DNA from: Platycnemis pennipes
Lineage: Eukaryota; Arthropoda; Insecta; Odonata; Platycnemididae
Direction of reading: 5' to 3'
Length of the DNA: 64,000 nucleotides
Assembly: GCA_933228895.1 (NCBI GenBank)
Contig: OW121849.1
Span: 126,980,849 to 127,044,848 of the forward strand
Both the position numbers and the translations under genes were made by a program. How positions within the stretch are numbered: the stretch's first letter is position 1; every line of letters starts with the position of its first letter. Positions 35,501-47,500 of this stretch are shown here, piece by piece. The notes beneath the pieces were generated by a model that saw only the letters and a list, made by a program, of their open reading frames with translations, was not told where the DNA came from and made no database searches.

Positions 35501-38500
35501 CGGCGGGAGCTGGAAATGACCTGACGCGAGTATGTTTTTTCAAGCCATAAGGAACATAACGCTTCTTATTCGCCTTTTTTAATATGTGTATATTGCTATC
35601 GATCTCCACCAACCTCTACATGTATAAAATCATGGGGATATAGAAATGTTAAGGTCTTAAAGTGTACGCGAAATCGCGTTTAAGGTTTCTCGTCTCAAAA
35701 GTAAACTTCTCATTCACACCCTCAAAGCCTTAAAATTCCTGTATTTTTCGCACGAAACATTATTTTACGTTCCAGAGGGACACTATTAAGGACTTCTTTC
35801 CGTTTATTTGCCCCTTTGCCTCAGCAGTCCAAGCCTTTGACCCTACTAGGAGGTTCATGCAGAAAGGTACATTTTGGACACCGCAGAGCTTTTGGTTGTT
35901 CATCGAGAAAATCCACTCAAATCTTTCATTTTCCCTGCGTTACAATATGCATATCCCTGATTTATACGTTACATTAGACTTTATTATTCTAGGAAAACTA
36001 GTTTCTAGAAATTGTTTCCCCATCCCATTCCACTGACACGTGTTTTATTTATAAAAAGGGTAATTTATAGTAAATCGAAAGATAATGTGTGACAGTGTGC
36101 AACTTTCTTCTGCAGAAAAGGCTGATAATCAGTTAAGTCTTGGTTATAAAATAACCTGAAAGTTCTGGTCGAAATTGAGTGAGGGGGTTTGCCGGGATTT
36201 AGGGGGCCCGGACCACTCAGTTGCCCAGGGGCCCGAAAATCCTGTCACCGGGCCTGCGTGTGGGATATAAAAGCTGATATTGGTATTATCTTCCAATGGG
36301 AGAGTGTAACTAAGTATTTGTAGTAACATACGAATTTAAATATTTAAGTTTATGAGAAATATGTTGGTAATGACAAAACCATGGTTGAAAGTACACACTC
36401 GGTTTATCTTACGCGTATCATACATAACAAACGTATCGCCATTAAATATAATCACGTCATTGGAGATCCCAGAAAGATTCCGAAACGAAATAGGAAAGCA
36501 GAATCTTTTGAAACGACGGAAATGGTACACGTAAATTTATGTCAACGCATGTCACACAGATGGTCTAACTGAGATGTAAGCCAATGGTGAAAAAATCAAT
36601 CGCGCAAGGTAGTGCCAAGTTACCATCAAGAGCCATGGCATACGAATCCGCACTGTTAGCACTTCGTATGTGCCCAGATCCCAGATATCAGGCCCAAATG
36701 AATGCTTCCTAAGTCACATGTCGATAAATGAAGTGCTATTGAAATACGGCATGCCTATCAATATTATATCATACCTATCGATATTTTAAAAATATCGATA
36801 GCTGGTGAAATTAGGCCTTAATTTACTCACGCGGTTGAATCCTTCGCAATGTCTTCCGAAGTGTGGAAATACTTCACGGTTGATGCAGCAAATGAAAATT
36901 TCGCAAAGCGTAATATTTGTCATTAACTGATTTTCAGGGGTGCATGTAAATCCACTCCTAACCTGAAAAAGCATGTGGAATAGAGGCATAAAATAAATTT
37001 TCGAGGGAAGAGTCCAATCGTGTCTCCAAAGAGATGGAATACTTCAGTAACTAGTAGAGGCCTGCACGCGGTCGCAAAATACGGGCAAAGGTCGCCTGCC
37101 TGTGTGCGAGAGATAAAGAGAGAGACACAACCCGAAGACATTTTTTCTTTTTTTCGGACTTTTCCGAAGTGTCACGAATGTGGCCTTAACGGAGAAATGG
37201 CCGAGAAGAAGCGGTCACCCGTCGTCTGCTGGGCGGGCGACTGCCTCCATCCATGGATGGGCAACGAGTTTAAAACCAAAAGTGCTTGAGTTCTATAAAT
37301 ATTTTCACATAAAGGGTAAAAATGGATTAAAATTACATAAACACAAAAATATTATGAAGTATTCTTTTTCAAGCAGTATGTCTCTGAAAATGATTATTTA
37401 TTATCATATCTTACCATTGAGCAATGCAAAGTAAGTGGTAAATTAAGAACCGGAACCGAGAATCGGAACCGAGAACCGAAGTTAAGAACCGAACCGGAAC
37501 CGAAAAAAAGTGGAACCGACCCATCCCTAGTAAATATGAAGAGGTTAGCTGATTGGAGAATCGAGCTGCATAAAACCAATCTTAGGATTGCTGACTGATG
37601 ATGATGATGAATGATGCAAGTTTTGTGTCAAACAGGGGAAACTTTTGCAGAAACATTTCAGCATTATTAGTGATCACAATTTTGAAGGACTTGGATGTTG
37701 GCTGGTGAAGGACAGTTCAACAGCGTGAGATCTATTGCTAGCATGACTGATTTTAGCTCCAGTAAATGATAGAATATGCTTTAAACAAGAGATCCCACTT
37801 GAAGCAAACAATTTCATCCTCATAGTCTCTATTTTGTTCAACTTAATATTCCCTGGGCTACACACAACAATTGTGACAGATTTTCAGTAAATAACTTACA
37901 TTTGGGAGAGCCTCAAGTTTAATGAATGCTTTGGAGCAAATTTCATAAGCTTCACAACCACAGGAAGAGAGTGCAATGAGACAGTAAACCGTTTCCATAT
38001 TCAAAAACTCTTCATAGTCTTTTAAAAGCAATGAAGTCTTAAGGGCAGATTCCATGTTACCTAAAAATGAACATAAATAGAATTATTAGATACATATTTT
38101 AAATGCTCACATGTAGGTTTCTGCAGTGTTGAAAAGGTAAATTTTGCATCAACATGGATTTCCGCCATGTTATTTATGTTGAAATGACAACAGTTTCTGA
38201 CCTGAAGAGGCCGAATGGAATTCAGACAAAACTAATTTTTTAACATAATTGTGAGATGATGAAATCCTATTTTGATAAAAATTTTAATAAATGCAATTGT
38301 TTCTCACATCAATTGACAAGGTAGGTTGAAATATATTTAAAAAATAGAACAAAAAGACAAAAAATTTCTTTAAAAGAGAAGCATTGAAAAAAACATAAAT
38401 TGATGAGCCCTTATAGTCTTATACATGAGATTAGGCTGCTCAAAGTGCTGCAGCATTGAGTGCAGATGAAAATATTACCAGAAATATTGATTCAGTTAAA

Positions 38501-41500
38501 CAATAGCACTGACCACTAAAAAGCCTTCACAGTCACCCTGGATAGCAACTGTTTGCAAAACAAAACTTAGTGACTGTGGACTTATTTCGTGGAATTTTTC
38601 CATACCCAGGTAGAAAAATCTGTGCTGGAACTGTACTGTAACTGTACTGTAACTGTGCTAAACTCAGTGTTTAGCACAGTTACAGCACACTCAACTGCAC
38701 TGGACTGTGCTGTGGCAGCAATAACTAGGTGAGATCTGTACTGTAACAGTGCTGCATCACTATGCTGGAAGTGTACTGTGGCACCAACTGCACTGTAACA
38801 GTGCTATGCAACAGGGTTGGAACTGTACTGTAGCTCAAACTGTACTGTAACAGAGCTGTGAATCAGGGCTGGAACTGTACTGTAGCTCTAACTGTACTGT
38901 AACTGAGCTCTGAAACATGACTGGAACTGTACTGTAGCTCTAACTGTACTGTAACTGAGCTCTGAAACGTGACTGGAACTGTACTGTAGCTCTAACTGTA
39001 CTGTAACTGAGCTCTAAAACATGACTGGAACTGCACTGTAGCTCAAACTGTGCTGTAACAGAGCTGTGAATCAACCGTTTTCTGCTTTTGAAATTCGAAG
39101 TACGTAGTTTAATGTTGAATGCTGGGAAACAACGGAACATCAATTGACGCATGTTTCACATTGAACGGCAGAAATGGCGTGAGACCGTCAAAGAATTGGC
39201 GATTATTGATTAATTATAGTAGTATAATTAGTCTTTTACTGTGATGGAAGGCATAGGTTGAATCGTCAATCAGTGATATTCACACCGATATTCTCGAAGC
39301 ATCAATTGGTGAGGTAAGTTTAATTCATTCTCTTATTAATTAATGTGCTTGTGGAATAATGTTGACGACCACTCATTTCACACTGAAAATGTATTTCAAG
39401 CATTCGCGATGTGCTGCATTTGGTAGCCACACTTGTAAAAACAGTGCATGATATTAAGTTACTTTACTATCGTAATCGATTCTAGAGTTATTATTTAATT
39501 AGTCAACTGCTTAAGTTTGCAACATTTATTCTTTACATGAATGTTATTTTGATCTACTTATAAACATAACTTTTATGCTTTGCAGTGCGAAAGAAAACAA
39601 CATTGTGCAGTGAAGTCAGTGATACTACAAAAATATAGTATTGTAATCGTACTAAAGAGGATATTTAGGGATGAACCTGTACCTATCACTTCTTGGTGGG
39701 AGTGAAGTAGAAATAATTACTAATTGGAAATCTAGGATATCATTGTGGGTAAGTTGTTATTCTTCAATTCTTAGTAGTTTTGGACTTGTCCTAATTTTAT
39801 GATTCATGATTCTTACAATACTAAGTAAAGTCTTGAGATTACTTATGAAATGCAATGTTTTTGTGGATTCCTGGACTTTATAACTTGTATCTAAGTAATA
39901 CACATTACTATTAAGGTAATATAACCCAGGCAAAAGCATGGCATAAGTCTATAATTGCCATAAATGCTTATACCCCAAGATAAAAAGAATTAATAGGTTT
40001 TACCTAAGTGCTTTCTATATTATGGTAATCAGATACTTTTTCTATTCCTACAGATGTTCTTGGGCATTTTCAGTGGGAAGGCATGCCTTTTAAAGACTTG
40101 GAAAATATAAAATGGAGCAGCGGTTCCATATGTGGGCAAGAAAAGGACTTTCAATGGAATGTGCGATTGTAAATTGATGTATATTATATTTTCGTAATTG
40201 CTCTTTTTTTGAAGTATTTTAGTGGCAAATAAAATGTTATCTTTAACATCAAAGAGGTAGTATTCATTTCACCATCAGTATAATGTTTTTGAAGTATTTA
40301 TTGACCTAAAATTGACATAAGCAATTCAATTGAAATGGCCTAATTTTAAGTGTTTTAATTTCAAGTTGAGATTTATATTGATCCTCCCTTGAATAATTGC
40401 CCCTTTATTCCAGTTAGTCGATTTTTGTGCCTGCGTGGAATCCACCAACTTGTTCTCGCTGGGTCCAGATCAAACCTGATCAGGTAAAGCCAGATCAGGA
40501 AATGAGCTGATTTAATTCAGTTCATTTCCTGATCTGGCATTTCCAGATCAGACCTGATCTGAAATTTCCATAAGGGATATTTAATATTGTGGTATGGGTG
40601 TGCTGTTTCCAAAGCACTCTGGCTATAGTGTGAAAGATGCATTGGGGACTAATCAAGAAAAGAATTTGAAGGGGTGGGCCTGGCTGACTTCAAATTGTGT
40701 AAGTTTAAGACCCCTTGGAACAAATGTAGAAAATTCTAGCCAAAGCAGAAGACGGTGGGCCTATCCCAGGATCTACACTTAAATGCACTCTAACTGAGCT
40801 GTGGTGAATGCACTGTGACTGTACTGTAGCATGTCCACTGCAACTGTACTGTGGTATGTCCACTGTGACTGTACTGTGGCATGTCCACTGCAACTGTACT
40901 GTGGAATGTCCACTGCGACTGTACTGTGGAAAATCTACTGTGACTGTACTGTGGGAACTGTACTGGATTTGAAACATTCCAGTACAGTTCATAGCACAGT
41001 TACAGTCCACCTACCTAGCATACTTACAGTACAGTTACAGTACAGTTCCAGCCCAGATTTTTCTACCTGGGTAGTAATAAAGAGAAATAGAATTGCGAAT
41101 TCCACTGGTTTGCAAGATAATCCTCTCCTTGTGATATCAGCACAAAGCATTCATTTACTCCTATCATCTGAATGTCAAAGGCTTACTAAATACATATTAG
41201 GTCAAATGAAAGTCTGTAATTTTACCAAGTAAGTAAAGGTAGGAAAAGAGATAATGAACTGCACTATTTTCGAATATAAGAAATAGTTTCATGCTTGCTT
41301 CATGCACTTAGTGGAAATTATGAATATGTATTCATATTGAAAATGTCACTTGGTAAAAATCCACACTTTTTAATCACACAGCCAGGAAAACCAAAGCTGA
41401 GTGATTTTCTGATTACCTTATCTTTTTGAGAAACTACAGGTACAGGGAAAGGAACCGACCCCCATTCTGGTGTGCGAATTTCACTCACTACTGGGAGTGA

Positions 41501-44500
41501 AGGAAGCACTAAGAGTACTCTACATTTTTCAACCAGACCAACATTCTGGTTGATTATAGTGGTTGCCTTTATTTTGTCATACAAAAATAGATCTAAAGGT
41601 CACTCTGTAAAAATCCACACTTTTTAATTCAAACCAACCCAGGTTTCAGCAGCTAGCTCAAGCTATACATTTGAGGGTGGCCGAGTATATATAGGTAATA
41701 GCGTGGAAAGGTGGGAGGCAGAGAAAAGAGCGGGAGAATGCAAGAGGGAGGGAGTTTTGGGTAATACAGGGAAATTTGAAATAAAGGAATCAAGAAGTTT
41801 GAGCCATTTTGGAGTTCTTTTAAGCAGAGAGTGAGAGCAACAATTTGAAGGAAGATTGCTGGTGACTAGGAGGGCAGGAGGTTGCAGGAAAGGGAGAAAC
41901 TGATGTTAAGGAGGGGAGAATGGGTGGAGAACATATGGCCATTACATAAAATATTTTGGCTGTTAACAATTTAACATTGTTCTAAAAGATCCAGCTTATA
42001 GCCTTTGTCAACCATATGTAAACTTTCATAATTAAAATTGCTAAAATGGTTATTTAAACACAAATTTTCAGCAAAGTGTGAATTACAATTCCTATTAATA
42101 TTACAGTCTCTGTGCTCTTCACTTGATTTTTGATTTTGTCCAGTTTGACCAATATGACAGATTATACTGGTCAAACTGGATTGGCCATATACATAATCAT
42201 TGCCCTTAAGTTTGTACACTTCACTTTTGTCTGTTATCACATATTTGTCTTTGGAGTTTAAAAACATTTTCTCTACAGTACATGAGTTGTAAAATAACTC
42301 CACTCCAGGTGTTTTGTCTGATATTTTTTTCGAGTTTATATAACGCACCTTGGAAAAGTGGCATATAGTACCATAGAATGAATAGCAACATTTGTGATAT
42401 TCAGTCCACTATATCTCTAGAAAAAATGTTTGGCATTTGTTATAAATCCAAAATATGTGTTTATATGTAATTGTAATGTTTATTTGTCCAAATACATACA
42501 ATGCATGTAGGTATAAGACAACTCAAGCAATACATAAGTTAAAATACAAAATCTCATAATTCATCCATAAAATCTGAAACTGAATAAAATTGATGGTTTC
42601 TGGTGTCACTTTAAGGAATTTACTTGCATTCATTATGAATGACAAAATAGCCTTTGTATTTCCACAATTTATTCTCTCACACTACTACCATGGTTTCGAC
42701 GATTAACGTCATCCTCAGGGACAGATTACAGAAGAGTTGTCATTTATATACAGTTGAGGTTGCTCACCCCATTTACCCCCCCCCCCCCAAACCTGATGCC
42801 TCCACCCCCCCTCAAACTTTTAAAGTAACAAACATTCTTGAGTCAGAAATTTCCTGCTAATCAACCTCACCTTTCCCATTACTAGCTTTTTTGTGGGGCT
42901 AATAAACAATCACATAGTTATATTTTTATTTATTAGGTTTTTTTAAACATTTGGCAAAATTAAACAACTCAATACGAAAAACACACATACATTAATAAAA
43001 CTCTGTTCTGGCACTAACTGTTAAAGATAACGTCAGAATGTAAAAAATTATAATTCAATTTTTATTAACTATTGATGGAACCATTTCTTAACGCAAGAAA
43101 ATCAGTTAGTAGTTATACATTGGACAGGCCTACATTTATAATTATGACCTGTATTCAAAGTTGTATGTGGTGTTGAAAATAAGCTATCAAATGAAATGCA
43201 AAGTTGAGGCTGCATTACTTATAAAACTCCTAGGATATATCACAGCATATTATTTCCATCACATATAAAACTATGTGACTTTCATCAATTATTCCTGATA
43301 CAGCTTTAATGCATTGACAATAACTTTTTTCTTAGCGAAGTTGTTCTAGAAAAATTTTCAATGATGTCTTCATTAGAAGTACTTGAAAATATGTCTCTCT
43401 CTCTGCCATAAGAACCAAAAGGTTTGACAGCCATTCATCACCCATACATGATCTAAGTCTGTTTTTCACTATTTTTATCCTGCTCATGGCTCCTCCACAG
43501 GGTGTCCACTAAAGTCAAATTATAAAATTCAAGCATAATTCAAGGTTTTCAAGGCTAAATTTATAAAAATTTCCAGGCTAATATATCGTGGTTCTTGTAC
43601 GAGTCAAAAGTGATGATTTTCAAGTTCTATGTAGAATATGGATTTTTTGTAGTTCAACCCTTAGCATAATATAGATAAAGTAATTAAATAGGAAATAAGT
43701 GATAAATTAAAGTAATTAAATATGTAGTTTTATTGGTAGTAAGAGACTCTCTTTGTTGGTTGGGAAAGATAAACTACTTTTTGATTGAACACCCTCTTTC
43801 TAAATTAGCATTTCCATGAGAAATTACAAATTCTTCTACAAGAGGAACTTAAAGAACCAATTGGCTAAAGTCTTCAGCATTCAACCACTGTTCTTGGAAT
43901 GATGATTTTCTACGTTAATATTTTTTGCCATGCTTTTCTATTTTAAGTCTCAAAGCCTCAATTTTCTGTTCACTCAGAATCAGAATGTAACATTTTTGTA
44001 CCGGTAGACTATATGAAAAAAAGTGAAATCATAACAGTCTTTAGTATCCTACACCATCTTTTTCTAACAAAAAGTAATGTAATAAAAATCCTTATTCAAG
44101 TAAGCGCATCCTGAATATATCTAACAAACATCAACAATTAGATTTCTCAAAAAATTATAGAAAAGTTTGTAAAAAATATATTGCAAAGCCTACCAGAAAG
44201 CCAACTTATATTGTACTTACAGTAAAGTATCCGATCACATAAAATTTGCAGTTAAAAGAAACAAGTTCATTTTCATTAATAAAGGAATTATTTTCCAATT
44301 ATTAATCAAAACCTTGAATGCTTTCAAATTCTTCCAATTCGGATTCCATTTTTAAGACGAAAAAATTATTATAGAATATTTCTAACTGCTAAACTGGTAA
44401 TTTTGCAATGTCTTATTTACAATAACCTTTGAAATGAAATTTGAGAATTTTCTACTACTAAGAAGAGGTTGTGTAACTCTGATCTTGAAATGAAATTAGC

Positions 44501-47500
44501 CTTTCTTCATGCTACTATAATCAAAATTTAAAAAAAGTCTCGGATTTTCTCTCCAAATTGGCCTGGGTTTGCAAGAAAAAAGTAGAATGACATGTGGGGA
44601 GAATGTATTCTCCTACATCAGGTAAGCCGACACTAGCAGAAGTGGTAGTGGACTTTAGGTAATGAAGTTCGATTCTTATCCCTGTTTAAAATTTTTCTTT
44701 CAGCCACTGAATCAAAAAGTTTATCATCCTTCATTTCCAACCTTTTTGTGTAGATACTGGCTATTTTGTACTTCTATCGTTTAAACTACCTACATTTACG
44801 AATGCGTCACTCAAAAATACATTGTAAAGTTAACATAATGATTACACGATTTTATTCTGCAATTAAAAATTTTTCCAATCCTTTCACTAACGCCAAATTT
44901 TATTTTTTTTATTATAAATTCACATGAAATTTCTGATAATCTACTTTTTTTAACTGCCTACTTGCATTACCCTACGAATACAGCATAGCCTGTATTCCTA
45001 GGCAGTGTTAAAGATCGAACTCGCGACCTGAAGTAGTACACTAGCCCTCATTTTTAACAACTACGCTATCATAGGTTCACGGGAATCTGGCGAATGTAGG
45101 CGACCTGCATGAAGAATCTAACATACGTACGTACATTCCATTCGCGGGGCGCATCGATCACTAAGTCGAGAAATTTAAAATCTCCGATCCGGATCTGAAT
45201 TTTTACTGTCTTCGGATATGATTTCAGTAGCGAATGAAATGAAAGACCCGTGGATCCAACCCGACCATCCTTAATTTATTAATGGTACATTTGTAAATCT
45301 AATTTAAACAACAAAAGTATGATAAAGTGAGTATTCAGATGTAATGGTTTGAAATTGAAGATGATAACATTTTTAATGCAATGACTGAAAGAAAAATTAA
45401 ACTGCGATACTGATCGAACTTCACACAGTAAACTAGCTCTCGTTGTCCGCCTGATCCCGGCGAATGTAGGCTACCCGCGTGACATACCACGTAATTTTTC
45501 CCGCGATACCGGGGTAATGGGGAAAAGTCATATTTCTTTATTTTGCTTCTAGTTGCACGGGAACATCTTCATCTAATTTCGTGACCTGAGTTACACATCC
45601 TCTTCTTGTCAATATCTACCACACCTACATTCCATTCACGGGGCACTTCGATCGCTAAGCCGCGAAAATTTAAAATCTACGATCCGGATCCGATTTTATA
45701 CAGTGTCTTTGGATCCGAATCCGGAACCGAGAAAAATGAAAGATCCGTGGATCTTTGGATCCGACGGATCCGATCCGGCCATCAATACACGTTAGGCATA
45801 TGTTTGCATATCATAGGCTTAGTCCGATGTGCAATGAATGAGAACAAAGGGCACTTGACGTGACGCTGAAGTCATCCGTTCGACAGTCGAACATCTCCGA
45901 TCCACACAGCGCTGACGATACATTGAGCCTAACTACTTTTCCGTCGTTTATTTATTCATTCATACCAACGGCAAATCCATATCATAAAGTCATCTTTATT
46001 TATCCCATTTATAAAATAAGGATTTTTTGTTTTGAATTAAGAATTTTTAAAATTCCCGGCTCAGACCAGAAAATCACGAATAATCCACGAACAATTCCCT
46101 GCATTGAAAATTCACGAATAATTCCCGATTTTCCAGGTTTTCCCGGTCAGTGGACACCCTGCTCCAGCCAAGCAACTTGTTACAGCCAAAGACAGTATTG
46201 CGGAATACACTACTTTTAATTGTCACTACTTTACACTAACACTAACTAATACACTACTTTAATTTAATATAAAAGTTGACCAGACATCTGTAAGGCTTTA
46301 GAAACCCTTCAGTGACCCATAAATGTTTTACTTTTTCTTCACATTTGGGATTGTCTTGTTCGTGTTCATCCTCTTCATCAGAGGGATATTGAGTAGTGAC
46401 ATCTTTGTGTTTTTCATTCGTTCCACCCAATATGTTGGTGACGTCTATGTTTTCCTGAGCAACTTTGTAGACATCACTGAAACTACATACTTCTTCTGCT
46501 ACTGCATCAACATCCCACATGTAGTACGTACACAGGTCTTTAATATTGTTGGTTTCCACTTGGCTGTGCTTCATATCCAGGAGTCCTGCATTAGAAAAAG
46601 TATTCCTTTGCTGTACCATTTTAAGACAATGGTCAGGAAATCCATCTTCTAGTGGAAATTTCAGGGAATCCAGGATTTCAAAATACATCTCAATCTTTAG
46701 TCTCTATTTGTGATCAGAGATCGGTTCATCAATCCCCACTTCACCCATAAAACATTTTTTTCTCCTGATTCAGCTTTGACTGGGCTCAGGCATATCATGC
46801 TTATGAAAAAACTCCATATACGTTTCAAACATGTTTCCCCAGGATGTTTCACTACTTAGACTTTCTATCTTACTCTTAACACTCTCTATACTCCCTTTTA
46901 TGGTCTTTTTACATGCTGTGGTCTGTCACCACACCTTGAAGCATCACTGTGACTGGATTCAATACATTGAATACACACAGCCAGTACAATATCAAATGTG
47001 TTTAACTTTTTATTCAGACAAGAAGCAAGGGTAACTGACTCTGTCAAATTTACTTTCATCTGGCAAGTCATCCAAAGCAGACAAGATTTCTTTGAAACAG
47101 CTGATTACCACTTTAGTAACGTCTACTTTGTTGGTCCACCTTGTTGTTTGAACTCTCTTGAGATGCTTCCTTTTTTTGCTTTGTTTCTCTATATGAGAAT
47201 TTTCTCAACAAACACATCATGCCTTTTATGTCCAGAACTGAATACACAATAGAGGTCTTCCAAAATACTAAACAACCCTGATTTAGGGACAGATTTCAAT
47301 CGATTTCTCAATTACAAGTTCGAATCTATGCGAACTGCACCACACACAGAAAGCTGTATCACACTTTCTCCCCTGACTTTAGTAAAGCGTCAATCTCGTA
47401 GCACACTCACGTGAAAGCACTACATAACGTTTTGCAAGACTTCTTTGCCTTTTCCATGTGACCCATGGCTATATCTTCTCTTGTTCAGTCATGGTCGCCA

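Larger units (their letters stand above)
33008..37529 (+). mobile_element. hAT element E with perfect 8-bp TSD (carries nested hAT)
   Basis: Termini are TAGGGATGGGTCGGTTC (33008) and its complement GACCCATCCCTA (ending 37529). They are flanked by identical 8-bp GTAAATAT at 33000-33007 and 37530-37537. Both subterminal regions are packed with CGGTTC / GAACCG repeats. An 8-bp duplication and TAGGGATG ends are typical of hAT elements. A decayed BED zinc finger (36849-36983) supports this. Without the nested insertion the element is about 2.1 kb. Confidence 0.85.
38605..41071. mobile_element. TIR element B, 2.5 kb, with ACTGTACTGTAACTG arrays
   Basis: The left end CCCAGGTAGAAAAATCTG (38605) matches the reverse complement of the right end over about 46 bases with one mismatch. 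TA lies immediately outside both ends (38603-38604, 41072-41073). The left subterminal array runs 38625-39070 and the right one 40800-41055, both built on AACTGTACTGTA. The interior has splice-like blocks and no recognisable transposase. Layout and CCC-type ends resemble elements A and C. Confidence 0.75.
43310..47280 (-). pseudogene. hAT transposase relic (ZMYM1-like), split by element G
   Basis: Read on the minus strand, about 47280-46990 gives [20 protein letters not shown] and [20 protein letters not shown], then 46850-46260 gives MYFEILDSL..., [16 protein letters not shown] and an acidic segment. After removing the insertion 43498-46161, it ends with [20 protein letters not shown] and LLVLMAER. 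'SSSHKRW', 'TRW', and the C-terminal 'SKIK..K..LRS.M...RL..L' are hallmarks of the ZMYM1-like hAT transposase and its dimerisation domain. Stops and frameshifts show it is dead. Confidence 0.6.

Noticed and set aside
38625..39070. ACTGTACTGTAACTG arrays as a simple satellite
   Set aside because: They are confined to the inner flanks of one pair of inverted termini, so they belong to element B.
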